Of a DNA stretch of 64,000 bases, positions 33,151 to 44,455 are shown piece by piece. Within the stretch, counting starts at the first letter, position 1. Each line of letters opens with the position of its first letter. Both the position numbers and the translations under genes were made by a program. Under the pieces are notes generated by a model. It did not search any database. It was given only the letters and a program-made list of their open reading frames with translations, and was not told where the DNA came from. This DNA is from Porites lutea (lineage: Eukaryota; Cnidaria; Anthozoa; Scleractinia; Poritidae): assembly GCF_958299795.1 (NCBI RefSeq), contig NC_133209.1, positions 17,273,368 through 17,337,367 of the forward strand, in the 5' to 3' direction.

Positions 33151-33878
33151 AAAGTGTTTACATTAAGGAAAGAGTCTGACTCCCTCAAGAATTTCTTGGG
33201 ACACCAACATGGCCGCCATTTCATTCTTTTGAAACACCAATATAGCCGCCGTGACTTCATTTGAAAACGCTTCACAATAGGCAGCTCACTACCGAGATCA
33301 AAGGATTGATGATAAGGCAGAATTCTCTGGGTAAACTGATTTATTAGTCTCGCTTGCGTAGGCAGCGAGACTCATAATCTGCAAGCCGTTCTTTTTTTCT
33401 TTCATATTTAGTACAAAAAAACGACGGTTATGGTCCCAGGCGTTCCTAGTGGATTCCGTGGAAACTGGGTAGAGAAATCGTTGCGTGACCGAAGCCACGC
33501 ATGATTTGCGAGGAAAGCTTACGTTAAGAGCTTTTCCGGAACGGGTCTGTCCACGAATTCTATCGCTTGAAAGCGTTGATTACTTTGGAACAAGTAACCA
33601 CTTCGGTGGTCGAAAAAAGAAAGAAGAATCTTAATTAGCAAAACTTCGATCGGGAGTGTTGCAAACTTTCATTGAATGTAAATGAGTCTTGTGATGAGCA
33701 TGCGGCTTATTTTCGGGGATGATTGAAATGATGCCCCATGTTCCCATCACGTTTTTTTTTATTTCTGGCAATGATGTAATTTCTCTCGAATGGAGGCCCT
33801 TGAATTTTCGTGCAATTACACACCCGTATAGCCTGCGACCGCAGACGTATTTCCGGTTGTCGCTAACACGTGTACTAA
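33151..33878. other. Non-coding stretch
   Basis: No gene recognised. A duplicated phrase (ACACCAACATGGCCGCC and ACACCAATATAGCCGCC) occurs at about 33200 and 33230. The minus frame 33498-33298 has no motif. Confidence 0.4.
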
Positions 33879-34111
33879 GGGGCCAACCATTTAACTTTTG
33901 ACGGGGGAGGGGGGGCTTGGTGATTTCTGGTCATCAAGAATTTTTTTTTCTAGCAATCTGGTGGGCAGGATATTTTTTCCCTTTTTTTCCCATAAGCTTT
34001 CTATTACATTTGTGCTGCATGCAATTTTTTTCTTCCGACAAGCGCTTGCAGAAAATTTTTTTTCCAAAATCACCCACCCCCCTCCCCCCCAAGAGTTAAG
34101 CGGACGGCCCC
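33879..34111. mobile_element. PIF/Harbinger-like MITE (TAA target site)
   Basis: GGGGCCAACCATTTAACTTT on the left against GGGGCCGTCCGCTTAACTCT read from the right, followed by G-rich runs on both sides. TAA directly flanks both ends (33876-33878 and 34112-34114). The 3-bp TAA duplication and GG-rich ends fit PIF/Harbinger. Frames on both strands here are artefacts. Confidence 0.8.
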
Positions 34112-34563
34112 TAAATCAACCCAGAAACAAATCGTCGAATACGATATAAAAAGTACCGTCGATAAATTAAAGTAGGAAGTGTTAAAAAACTTTAGCGAGT
34201 AAATCCTGTTTCGTGTAGAATTAATCACCTCCTCATTTCTTATCTGGTCTCCAAGAAGCGAGACTAAACGCCGATTTTAAGAGAGCGTTCTTGTTGTTAT
34301 TATTATTATTAATATTATTATTTCAATTTTACTCACGTTGTTCCTAGGAAAACTTTGCATAGAGCACAGACCGATGAAATGACCGTCTCATCTCTCCCAC
34401 TTATCGCCCCATTGTTAGAATACAGTGTAGTTCATTGGAATTCAGAATACATCTAAGCATCTTCTATTTGAACAAAAGTTGTACCTGTAAAAATTTAAAA
34501 AAATAATAAAATAAAATGGGATCTTCAAACCTCACCGACTCTAGATTTGCTGAACACATTTAA
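34112..34563. other. Non-coding stretch with (TTA)n
   Basis: A (TTA)n tract lies at about 34291-34322. Nothing else was recognised. Confidence 0.4.
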
Positions 34564-35288
34564 CCCTATGCAGACCGAAGGGGTTTTTAAGCCCCCAACC
34601 CCTCGCTAAAATGTTGAATAACTTCAAAACCCTTCAAGCTAGGACCACCACACTTAGCGACTTTTCCTAAATTTTATCTGGGAACATTTTAAAATCGTCG
34701 TGACGAGTACTCAACAATGATGTTACCATGAAAACCGGGTTTTGACATCTATGTTTGTCAAAATTTGCGTTTTGAGTTTGATTTGTCAAAATGGCAGAGC
34801 TGAGTCAAATTTTCAACAGTGCTCATTTCTCTCGGAATTTCATATTTTGCTGACTTTTTTGCTTCCTTAAAGCATCCTTTTATACTCAGATTACATTTTC
34901 TGTTAAAAATACCTCGATTTATGCGTGTTTTCAGTAAAATGAAATAAATATAAATAATTCAAAATGGCGGATATTCCAAGATGGACGATGCTTGCAGTTC
35001 CTTTTTTGAAATAAATGACGTCATCATGACATCACTGCTATTGTTAAAGATTATTTATGTGTTAGCTGGTATGTGGTTTTGCTAATAAATTCAACAATAT
35101 GACGTCACAATGACATCAGATTACGTCATTGTGTCAATCAAGTTATGCCCAGAAGTTGGAAATGATGAGTACATTATTGTGTGTAATTTTGGTGGCCGTA
35201 GGATGAGCGGTTGTAAAGTTATAGAGGGGGGCCTCCGAGGCGCCCGCCGGTCGCAGGAAGCAAAAAAAAAAGCCCGGTCTGAATAGGA
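34564..35288. mobile_element. Dispersed repeat R3, full copy, TTAA-flanked
   Basis: It begins CCCTATGCAGACCGAAGGGG after TTAA (34560-34563) and ends GGTCTGAATAGGA before TTAA (35289-35292). CCCTATGCAGACC and the reverse of the right end (TCCTATTCAGACC) form a terminal inverted repeat, so a piggyBac-like non-autonomous element is plausible. Partial copies are at 16290 and, interrupted, at 49900-52450. Similarity to the copy at 16 kb extends past the right TTAA to about 35565. Confidence 0.55.
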
Positions 35289-35706
35289 TTAATAAAAGCC
35301 AGCGTTGCATCGGCACACGCGGGGTACAGGAAAATGTACTGATTGAAAATTGTTGAAAGTTGAGGAATAGCGAAAAAAAAAAAAATGAAAGCACTACCTC
35401 AAATATGACGCTAAAACTCCATACTCTCTATTTTTTAATTACCTTTTATTATAATACAAATTGCCCCATCCACCTCGGGAAGTTTAGCCGGAGGCAAGAT
35501 CGAGTCACCCCGCTTTAACCCAAAAATTTTGAGAAAGTATTGGGTTCAATTTCTTAGAATAAGACAACTAAACCATCGTAACCAAGAAAAAAAGAAGACA
35601 TTTGTTAAGCAAAAATTTTGGTAGGGGCATTACATTCTGTTATGGAATTTCGCATTTAAAACTCTTTCGTTAATTTCAGTGTGACAAAGCAGAAAAAAAA
35701 TCTGAA

Positions 35707-35778
35707 GGGCCTGTCCGGGAGTCGAACCCGGGACCTCTCGCACCCAAAGCGAGAATCATGCCACTAGACCAACAGGCC
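35707..35778 (-). tRNA. tRNA-Pro(TGG)
   Basis: 72 nt. Minus strand GGCCTGTTGGTCTAGTGGCA, anticodon arm CTCGC-TTTGGGT-GCGAG, T-arm CCGGG-TTCGACT-CCCGG, acceptor ACAGGCC with discriminator C. All stems pair. Boxes A and B are intact. A run of eight T on the minus strand (35693-35700) lies a few bases downstream as Pol III terminator. Near-identical to the genes at 53294 and 57436. Confidence 0.95.
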
Positions 35779-36079
35779 GTTCTTAAATTTACTCCAGTAT
35801 TTTTTACGAATAGCTTTTATTGGCAACATAAAATTCCCACCTGCTTCTTCAATTTCCTGGTCAGTTACAACACGTGACCAAAAAAAACCCCTACAAATTC
35901 AAAGGAATGATGTTCGATTTAGATGGTAGGATATTTCTTAAAGCATCGTAATTAGAAGAGAATATTCAATGTGAATGTGAAATTTAGACTCCAATAGTGC
36001 AACCCAATCTAAATGAAATTCATTCCTAAATAACGAGCGCGACACGCTGATCAAAAACATGTCAACAACTTAATCCTAT

Positions 36080-36640
36080 GGAGCACCAGTTGCTATAACG
36101 CCTGTCAAATTTCAAATGTTTGGTGGCAAAACCTGTCACGTTCACGTAAAGATCACGAAAACAGCAGACAAAAACAACCATCGTGGCACGCGCGCAATTT
36201 TTAAATAAATTTCAAATAATTATCATAGGGGATAGGGATTCACTCTCTTAGCTCATTCTCTCTTGTAATTAGTAATTAACTCGAAGTCATTTTCATTAAC
36301 TGTCATTGAACTCTTCACTGAGTTTACTTCTTTTTCTTTGTCTCGTCCATTTTTTAATCCATTATTATAGTATTTTCAGAAGTTTGCAAAGTTTTCACTC
36401 CAATTAGCCTCATTTATTTAAAGCAATTAAGCCGATTACCTTCCGATTTATGCTAGTTTTGTTTTATTTCTATGCTTGTTTGCTCTTTGATATCAAAGAA
36501 ATCATAGGTTGTTAACCAACTTTGTTATAAATCTGAGGTAACATTGTTGTTTGCTTTTGATTTATTCATGATATTTACACACAAACACGAACTGGTCCAC
36601 GGACAAAAACCAAATGAACTGAACGGACATCCGACCTTGA
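36080..36640 (+). repeat. Block g, copy 1
   Basis: Shares GCCTGTCAAATTTCAAATGT, GTCACGTTCACGT, CACGAAAACAGCAGACAAAA, TTTCAAATAATTATCATAGG, CTCGAAGTCATTTTCAT and CACAAACACGAACTGGTCCA with 52560-53010. Direct orientation. No coding potential is visible. Confidence 0.65.
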
Positions 36641-38119
36641 GAAGATTACGTATACCAAGATAGGATATTATAAGTGTGAAAATCTTCAATAACAGTCGGT
36701 ATATTTCAAAGAGCTACACAAAGACAAAGCTACAATTGACCTTGCCTAGTCCCTAGGCCTCATTATTCCGCGCGGCCAATTCGTTTCGGGTCACGTGGTC
36801 CAAGCGAAGAAGTTTGGCCCAGACAAAAATCCTCAAAAGTGAGACATCCCGTGCGGTGGGTTACAAGACCAATTTCGCATTTCAACGTTTAGAATATACC
36901 GGTAAAAGATACAGATGGGAAGCGAAAGTTCAAAAGAATGATTAGTCTTCTATTAACTACACAAAGGAAGGCTTTTCTTTACAACATTTTCCTTTGAGGA
37001 ATGCGAAATTTTCCTCACGGCGGAGCGCACTGCATGTCAGTATTGAAACGTATACTCCAAGCAGAGCAGTTTTTGAAGCCGTCAGGTACATTTTGTAATC
37101 CATAGACAAGATAATTACGTTTTTAAAAGGAAATTTGTTTATTTGTGAATATATTTCGTAGATCACGTTTATACATTTTGAGATCAGCTTGGGCGCCCTG
37201 GTTGGAGACTAGTGTTGGATAATTTTTGCCATGTGTTCAGACAGCCCATTTACCTGCGTGAACCGGATCCACCAGTCAGTTAGTGTTATGCGACTTGCTT
37301 TTACGGATTAATTTATGGGTTTCTGAATAAAATTTTTCGAGAAATAATTTCCCTATCTGTTGTTGTATGTTCCTTCATTGATAACATCATGATTAGTTCA
37401 AAACACGATCCTGAGCTCAAGCCTACAGCATCCAATATGAATTAATTTACATGTAATGCTTCTCACATTACACGCATCACTTCTGCGAAGATATCGGCAA
37501 ATTTGATAGAACTTTCACTTTTAGGCTCAGTTTTTGGGCCCTTTTTGATACGCAGCTAATGACCTCAATTATTTGAAAGTATATTTTTCTGATTATTCAA
37601 GATTTGCGCTCTATGAAGTTTACTACCCAGCGGGTAACTATAGGAGTGTTGTGTTTATTCTGAAAATTCGCGCGGTAAAAATGGGTTAAGGGCTCCGATA
37701 GCTCAGTTAGAATGATAACATTAAAGAAGCAGAAATCATTCCTCACAGAACTATGAATGACATTCTGATGAATATTCAAAGCCGGTCGGCAAAAGTCGAT
37801 CTACTATTTCGCACATCTTGAAAAAAAGCAAAAAATCAACCCACGCATGCGTATTCTGTTTTTGTCTAGGTGTTTCCCTCCCGTTCGCCTCGACAAGGCT
37901 TGGGAAAACGCCGAGAAGGGACTAGGCAGCAATTGACCGACGCACGTACAGAGCGAGGGCAGCTGTAGTGTCAACTATTACTAGTTGATAAATAAAATAT
38001 TAAGTAAGGCTATTCATTTAAAATTACAAACTGTATTTCGGCAATAAAGTTAAGAAAATAAAACACTAAACTGGACAGTAAAAAAACCTATTAATTAAAA
38101 TCTTTTAAACGTGACAATT
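36641..38119. other. Non-coding stretch with a tRNA-like fragment
   Basis: At about 37689-37725, GGGCTCCGATAGCTCAGTTA resembles the 5' half (acceptor and D-arm) of a tRNA, but no T-arm follows, so only a fragment is present. Nothing else was recognised. Confidence 0.4.
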
Positions 38120-38289
38120 CACAAATATTTATTTGACAGAAATTGGATCAGACAACTGAAAATCCTTACACGTACAGTACAGGTTACTAGAATCGGCAGA
38201 GTATTTAATAGTATTTGTATAGGTAATAGCATGATTTGTAGTGATATTTGGCATAAATACCACGCGTAATATTTCGAAATTGTTATACG

Positions 38290-38322
<33 letters not shown>

Positions 38323-38424
38323 AGACAATTTTGAGATATCACGAGTGGTATTTATGCCAAATACCACGTACAAATCATGCTATTATTTGTTTATACTACT
38401 ACCCACAAAAGGTTTGTAATTTTC

Positions 38425-38457
<33 letters not shown>

Positions 38458-39090
38458 ACTGCTCTAAGCCAATCAAATTGCAGAAATTTCTCATGTACTA
38501 GTATAAAAATGTTGAAACCTTCTAATAAACTCCTTTAGGCTTTCCCTTTTCGGCAATTTCCTGGTAAAAAGGTCCATAAGATTGTCCTTCCGCAGAAAAT
38601 TCAAGAGATAAGTTTTAAAAGATGGAATAACTAACTCTTATTAAACAAAACATTGCACTATGAAAAATGTACCTAATATGATTCTTTGTGAGCAAGTGAA
38701 GAAATGGTTTGAATCCACTGTGCACACTTTGCAAAATCCTCACGGTATTGATCCCAGTACTTCCCGTACAGTTCGCCACGTTTTGTAAGGAAATGTATGA
38801 AAAGTTGGCTGGCCCCTCGTCCCGGGTAGCTCAGGCAGGCGGAGCAACTTTTCTTCGTATAAACCGGAGGTCTTGACTAGTTAGTACTTAATTACCGTCT
38901 GCAAGCACGTGCACACCGGTTTCGAACTTTACCATCGCATTGGAAAAACCACTGTATAGTGCCGCGTGCTGCTAAAGCCTTTACAGAGCGGACTAAATTT
39001 ACTTTTTAAACACAAGATTTCGTGTTGTAAAAAAATAAATTAAACTAAAAAGAACTATTCATCGACCATTTTTAAATCCTTTATTACCAA
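38120..39090 (-). repeat. Block h, copy 1 (inverted relative to 54300-54830)
   Basis: CAAATATTTATTTGACAG, TCGGCAGAGTATT and CCATTTTTAAATCCTTTATT are the reverse complements of landmarks at 54640-54830. The two copies differ by large indels. The copy here contains the hairpin element at 38225-38394. A second tRNA-like fragment lies near 38821 (CCGGGTAGCTCAGGCAGGCG), without a T-arm. Confidence 0.6.
38225..38394. mobile_element. Foldback MITE (hairpin)
   Basis: AATAGCATGATTTGTA and GGCATAAATACCACGCGTAA on the left are mirrored by TACAAATCATGCTATT and GTGGTATTTATGCC on the right. The centre is TTTCACGAGCC-GTTA-GGCGAGTGAAA, itself a stem-loop. Almost the whole 170 bases can fold on itself. Confidence 0.75.
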
Positions 39091-39241
39091 ATTCACCATC
39101 TATGGCCGCAATTTTTGCTAATTGAATTACACAGGGGTATGCGATAAAATACGACGTTTTAGAACTGTCAAAAAATTTGTTTTAAAATTACACAGACGGA
39201 CCAACATTTTTGCTGTTACTTTGCCAAAAATATAAGACGGT

Positions 39242-39314
39242 TGGAGAATCCGGGTATCGATCCCGGTACCTCCCGCATGCTAAGCGGGCGCTCTAGCATT
39301 TGAGCTAATCCCCC
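39242..39314 (-). tRNA. tRNA-Ala(AGC)
   Basis: 73 nt. Minus strand GGGGGAT acceptor pairing with ATTCTCC, anticodon arm CCCGC-TTAGCAT-GCGGG, T-arm CCGGG-ATCGATA-CCCGG, discriminator A. The G3-U70 pair, the alanine identity element, is present. In the D-loop the usual AAATGGTAG reads AAATGCTAG, altering one of the two conserved G residues that contact the T-loop, so folding may be weaker. The flanks are an inverted copy of those at 54414. Confidence 0.85.
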
Positions 39315-39647
39315 TGCCCAAGATGAGCCCCAACTCAAGTTAGTTTTAATGTGTAACAAAAGCTGAAATACTGAGACACACTGATCAAAATATTAGGCCA
39401 TGATAATCATCGCGTAAATTCTTAAAAAACTTGATAATAGACAATAGGTGAGATAAATTAAAAGCAGGAAACACAAGATTCCATACTCTAAGTTAGGTCG
39501 ATGATTAAAACACTCTCGAAGCTTCGAGAATTTTTCCCTCTTACGTTCCAGTCAAACGGCTTCATGGAGTGACATCTGTGAAAAGGGAATACATCAGCAC
39601 AGAATTTAACAGAACTTAATTGTCGAGGAATTTATGTACCAGTCGTC

Positions 39648-39888
39648 TACCCTGCGAGCAGACACATTTTCGCGGTGTGAGCTGGCGTGCGAAAAATACT
39701 GCTACGCACTTCACTCACACTGCGAAAATCCAGTGCCGTATCCAGACCTTGAGATGGGGGAGGAGGGGGGGGGGGGGGGTCATCAGACCCTTCGAGCCTC
39801 AGTTTGGTCTAAGAATAAGAGGGGGCCTGGGCCCCCCGTGCCCCTCCCCTGGATCCGATACTGAAATGTAGACTCTGCTCGCAGGGTA
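39648..39888. mobile_element. MITE with TACCCTGCGAGCAGA ends
   Basis: TACCCTGCGAGCAGAC on the left and GACTCTGCTCGCAGGGTA on the right form the inverted repeat. The interior has a second nested pair (CGTATCCAGACC and CCTGGATCCGATAC) and long G and C runs, so it may be one element inside another. The frames on the plus strand are low-complexity. Confidence 0.75.
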
Positions 39889-39999
39889 TAGCAATCACCC
39901 ATTGTTCTGCTGGTATGATAAGAAACTTTTGGTATTTAAGGTGAGTGGCCGCCCCCCGGTGGGATGAGTGCAATGGCAACTAGGAAAAGCCATAAGACA

Positions 40000-41340
40000 C
40001 ATCACAAACAACAGACGGGTATGGAGGGGGGAACCAATCCACCCAACTCGCCAAGGTGTCGAACCTCCCCCACCAGCAAACAATAACTCGCAAAATACGA
40101 GGCAACAAAAACACTAATACAGCAGGAGGAGGTCGAATACATCAACAACGGATCAGTCGAGGAAAGAGACAAATTATTGTCCAGGGAACTTGGCAGGCAG
40201 ACCAGAAGGCAGGGGGTCAGCAGCATTTTCAAATACAGTAAACTCACACAGCATAAAAGACGCTTTCTTCCTCGGAACCTGACGACGACCATAATTCACG
40301 AAACGATCGTATACTCAAAGGAGATCGAATCAACTTCTTCAATGGAGCGGGAGAGGGAACCAAAGTCCCAGAAGACTTGAGAATTAGGACATTCGAAGAC
40401 AACATAACCAGAACCAGAACGGCCGGAAATCCCCCAGTTCGTAGACAGGCAGCCAGAAGACTTTGCAGTAAAGGAACCGGCTTTTCAGAAGCAGGAAAAG
40501 ACTAAAGGAAGCAGGAAATAACGGACTTTGTAACAGAAGACTTTGCAGATGCAAAATCGGACTTTGCAGCAGCAGGAACGGAGACCGAGAGGGAGAAGGA
40601 GAATCAGATTGACTCTACAGCTCATCAAGCTCGTTGTCTTGGGGATCGAAGGGGGACCCAGCAGAAGACTCGAGAGTCACACGAGAAGACGGAGGAGGTG
40701 AAGCCGAAGCAGCACGCTTCCTGCAACTGGAAACCAAGACAGAAGTGGGAACAAGACTGAGTACTCGTTGTCACCGGAACAGTAACCAGACTCAGAGGCG
40801 GAAAGGTCAAAGAAATCCGGGTCGTTCTTTTCTTCATCGGCAGACATTGAAGGATCAGCACCGGAAACAGAAACAGAAACAGTAGCATGAAGGAACAGGA
40901 GGAACGGAATTAGAGGCAGGGGCAGCAGCAGACGGTTGGCGGGAGGCACACTCGCAAGCCGCATGCCCAGGCTGACGGCAAGGATGTCAGACACCATTAA
41001 AAGGACAGTCATAAACGCAATGACCAGGCGAGCAGCACCCGGGAAGTCGTGAGGCTGGCCTTGATACCAAAAACGAACATCATAACCAGCGATGCGAACT
41101 GAAGACGGCAGGTCCTTGGCTACACGAGTACCGTTGAGAACATCGGAAATATAAGGGTAGGCCTGATCATGAGGAGTCAACGAATGGACGACGCCATAAC
41201 CACAAAGGAAGACTTTGACTGGTTCATCTGGGACCTCGAACAGAAGATCACGCACGTAAACCAGTTGGGTACGGGCATCGGCAGCAACGAGGAGATTGGC
41301 ACCCCGGAAACTGATATACGAGCAAGCGCAGCATCACACT
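40000..41340 (-). mobile_element. LINE ORF1-like fragment with zinc-knuckle remnant
   Basis: On the minus strand, 41255 to 40677 encodes DLLFEVPDEPVKVFLCGYG, then SSVRIAGYDVRFWYQGQP. This matches the pre-knuckle region of nucleic-acid-binding ORF1 proteins of cnidarian non-LTR elements. After QPHDF the ORF1 frame shifts. The alternative frame there contains GHCVYDCPFNGV, a stop, HPCRQPGHAACEC, the remains of two CCHC knuckles. The upstream part (DAALARISV...) is in another frame. Pro/Ser-rich and acidic stretches follow. ORF2 is not seen. It is a decayed fragment; the downstream limit is approximate. Confidence 0.6.
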
Positions 41341-41712
41341 GAGCTGGTTCCCAGTACTTTATATGTTGTAATAAAGTTATGGAAATAAAGTAAATTACTG
41401 TCACATGATCCTGCAGGTGAATGCCATTATGCTCTGAACTGCATGGGAAATAATTTTTACGCCTGCAGTCAGTTATTGGATAGCTAGTTTTGTTATCTTA
41501 GCAAAATGTCGGTGACCGAAAAAACTATTTTGTTTTAACGTTGGTTGTCGAAGTGACGTTATATATTTCACTGTTTATTGAGTAGACAGTTGGTAGTTTT
41601 AATCTGTAAAATAATTCATGGCATTTAATTCTTTTCTTTAACCAACGGCGGGCTTTCAAACAGTGACAAGCGAACGGAATTGAATTGTTCGGATTAGTCC
41701 CAAGTAGACCAC

Positions 41713-41895
41713 GAAAAGAAAATGAAATAATTTTATATTTTTTTCCTTTTTTACTTTTTCTTTGTTTTAGACTTAATTTTACGTTGAATGGCAACTTATT
41801 TGAAAGAAAAGAAAATGAATTAATTTTATATTTTTTCCTTTTTTTCCTTTTTCTTTGTTTTAGACTTAATTTTACATTGAATGGCAACTTATTTG
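41713..41895. repeat. Tandem duplication, 93-bp unit, two copies
   Basis: GAAAAGAAAATGAA begins each unit (41713 and 41806), and each ends GAATGGCAACTTATTTG. The units differ by a handful of bases. The 79-codon frame over it simply repeats itself. Confidence 0.85.
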
Positions 41896-42126
41896 TCGGG
41901 CACAAAATACTCTTGAAGCTCTAGTCGCTCTTTTCCTTTCACATAAGGGTGATGCGTTCACTTTAAAAACGCTTTTTTTTTCAACACTATTAATAGGTTT
42001 AGTATTGTGAACGTAAGGGTACAATAAATTTCAGATGTTTATACTACAGATGGAATTTATAATACAGTGGTTGATTGAAACTATCGTAAACTTTTACTTT
42101 GATTATTTTCTTTTTTGAAAGTTTTT
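41896..42126. other. AT-rich spacer
   Basis: No feature seen. Confidence 0.3.
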
Positions 42127-42492
42127 TCAACTTTTTCTTTTTATTTGGGCAGCAAAATCGTTCCTACTAGAAAATGTGTTACCGCTTAAGACAAAAGAGG
42201 CTCTGTACCGTTCCCTCATCAGATTGCCAAGTCTTCTTAACAAGTTAGGCAGGACGAGCCTGAAAAGTAGAAGGGTAAAAGGCATTATCACCGCCTTTAA
42301 ATGAACAAGTGCCTTAATAACTTGTGTTTCTTGCCGTGTTTTAATTTTAAGCAGTAATTCGGCTATTTCCTCTTCGCCAAACGTGTATATGCTTCCGCCT
42401 CTTTTGTTTTGCTCTGCCAAAAAAAAAGCAACCTCGTCCCTAGGCCTTCTCGATTGCTGTCCCTTTTTTTTCCGTCTTCCTACTTTGGTCAC
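42127..42492 (-). CDS. Hypothetical 121-residue ORF, unrecognised
   Basis: Residues 1-19 are basic (GRRKKKGQQSRRPR), followed by EVAFFLAEQNKRGGSIYTFG and a predicted helical segment (EEEIAELLLKIKTRQETQVIKALVHLKAV). The C-terminal part is hydrophobic, then basic. No family was recognised, and no splice sites, paralogue in the window or codon-bias argument supports it. It could be a small gene, an exon, or a fragment of a mobile-element protein. It is the longest frame in this part of the window that is not low-complexity, which is the only reason for listing it. Confidence 0.2.
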   Translation of the reverse strand: MTKVGRRKKKGQQSRRPRDEVAFFLAEQNKRGGSIYTFGEEEIAELLLKIKTRQETQVIKALVHLKAVIMPFTLLLFRLVLPNLLRRLGNLMRERYRASFVLSGNTFSSRNDFAAQIKRKS

Positions 42493-43499
42493 CGCTAGCT
42501 ATCGCTAGCTGGTTAATTATGAAGAATAAGCTGTGGGATTTGGAACAATCAGAAACAGAAAAATATTTTGAATGAATAATAATCGATCTTATTTCTTACT
42601 TTTATTTTTCTTCAGGAGTAATTGTGTCAAAATCAACGAGTCGGCCAAAAGCTCTCGTGGAATCTTTTAACTAATGTCTTTCTGGAAACAATTCAACCTT
42701 CACCAAAAGCAAGAAGAAAATTCAATTCCTCCCAAAAGAATGGATCTGAGCAAGAAGAAAACTTAAAGAGCACGTCACCTCAATGAATTAAAAACCTGGA
42801 CCCGCGATACAGTCGTGTGACACTAGTCAGCAGATGCCCTATTTTGCGGCTGTCAATTGACCATAACATGGATGTCCAATATCAAGTTAAAAACAAATTG
42901 CATATGTCTTGGACTCCAAGCTAGTAAGTGTGGCGGACGTACGGACAGATTTAGCCACATTTTACTACCCAGGAGGAGGAAGTACTTCGCGCGCGAAAGA
43001 GTTCAGCTAAAATTGGTTCTATGCCACCCTTAAGCTAACAATAAAGAGTTCAACTGGCTAAAAATAATTAACATCTTGGAGTTTTGGGCAAAAATACTGT
43101 GTTTCTAAATTTAAAATTTCTGCTATTTTTGGTCTTGGTGTCAACACAATTAACACTGATTTCCGAATCATTTCTTGTACCCTTGTGGTGAAAAACAAAC
43201 AGATGGAGGAAATTTCAGATTGTGACTCGAAGGCTTAACCCTTACGAAAAATCTCACATGTCAGCAACCACGCAAAATCGAAAATTTGATAAAAATGACA
43301 GGTTTAAGGAAAGAAAACAATTGAGGCTTCTTTGTAGTGACTGAAGCACAGATTACGTAAAACATCACTCGCAAAATATCAGAAACGTACAAAAGAACCA
43401 AACGATGAAACTCATAAGGACACTGTTTGCCTCCTTGCTTTTGATCGGACGGAAACTGCATAAAGACCCCGAAAATTATTTCAAGGGGAGCGCCAGCGA
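42493..43499. other. Non-coding stretch
   Basis: A GCTAGCTATCGCTAGC palindrome lies at about 42494-42509. Nothing else was recognised; the minus frame 43524-43261 has no motif. Confidence 0.35.
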
Positions 43500-44075
43500 G
43501 CATAAGCTGATCTGTTATAAGCAAATCGGTTACCCTTGATGTTTACAGAAGAGATATACAAGAACAGAAAAAAGCAGAAACAAGAATTATGGTCCGTGTA
43601 AGGATTGAACTCACAGCCTTTTCGTTATCAGCACCACGCTCTGCCCACTGAGCTAACGGACGCGACAAAATAGTTAAAAACGCTGAAGCATGGTATCATG
43701 CAGATGGAGGAAGGTATCTTCCGCCACAGAAAGCTGAGGAGGATAACACACTCCACTATCTGCATAATTCTACAAATATAGCCGATTTCAATATTTTTCT
43801 ATTATCCATTTAAAACATTTCTAAGCTCACACAGTTTTTACAAGAATTTCCGTCAACAAAACATTTGTCTGTCTCTTGACTGTTGCAGAGTGGATGGTTT
43901 TTGGGCAAAACGGCGTGATCCTGTCATCCCGCTTTGTCAATGTGGCGTCGGTCGATCCTGTTTCAGTCTTTATTTTTACTATCGGCGTCCATCGTAAAAT
44001 AATATGAAAATGATGATAAAAATATCATTATTAATTAAATGGTAATATCAAGTATTTTCGCACTAAACGATCATA
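43500..44075. repeat. Duplicated block u, copy 2
   Basis: Homologous to 20200-20685 (GTTATAAGCAAATCG, CACACAGTTTTTACAAGAAT, GTCAACAAAACATTTGTC, CGTAAAATAATATGAAAATG). Direct orientation. Confidence 0.65.
43592..43661 (-). pseudogene. tRNA-Ile(GAT)-like, degenerate
   Basis: The minus strand reads GTCCGTTAGCTCAGTGGGCA, then GAGCGTGGTGCTGATAACGA. The loop CTGATAA has anticodon GAT. The T-arm GTGAG-TTCAATC-CTTAC pairs, and the acceptor pairs at six of seven positions. The 3' side of the anticodon stem (CGAAA instead of CGCCA) breaks two pairs and the whole is only about 70 nt. Probably a pseudogene, though less decayed than its Thr-like counterpart at 20293. Confidence 0.6.
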
Positions 44076-44084
44076 AAGGCGGAT

Positions 44085-44255
44085 ATGGACGTAATATGGC
44101 AACTTGAAAGTTGATGTGGACCTGCGACAGCAAAATACAAATGGCAACAGAACACTAAGCGCATATCCAAAAAGACTAGAATGTCTAATTATTTGGAGAT
44201 TTCAAATAATAATAACAATTGTTTTACGAATAATCATCATCATGATCTTAATAAC

Positions 44256-44290
<35 letters not shown>

Positions 44291-44400
44291 TAATAAATGA
44301 CAGCACAATCTCATCAGTTATTTTAAGACCAGTGAGGACCTGGCCAGTGCAAAACTACGCTTGGCATACCGGGCGCATTATCCAATCAATTTAACCGGGC
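44085..44400 (+). repeat. Block a, extra copy with (AAT)n microsatellite
   Basis: GATATGGACGTAATATGGCA, TTGATGTGGACCTGCGACAG and AGAATGTCTAATTATTTGGA match block a at 46450 and 46815. A pure (AAT)n run occupies about 44255-44288. Confidence 0.6.
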
Positions 44401-44455
44401 TAAATCAGATAATTTTTTCACTGGAAATATAGTCTTTTTAATTATAAGAAAAATA

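Noticed and set aside
37689-37725. tRNA-like start (GGCTCCGATAGCTCAGTTAG)
   Set aside because: Only the acceptor and D-arm are present; no anticodon stem or T-arm follows, so it is not called as a gene.
38818-38870. Second tRNA-like fragment (CCGGGTAGCTCAGGCAGGCG)
   Set aside because: No T-arm or paired acceptor end; a relic at most.
41685-41924. 79-residue hydrophobic frame resembling membrane segments
   Set aside because: It is a 93-bp AT-rich unit repeated twice; the apparent membrane helices are translated T-runs.
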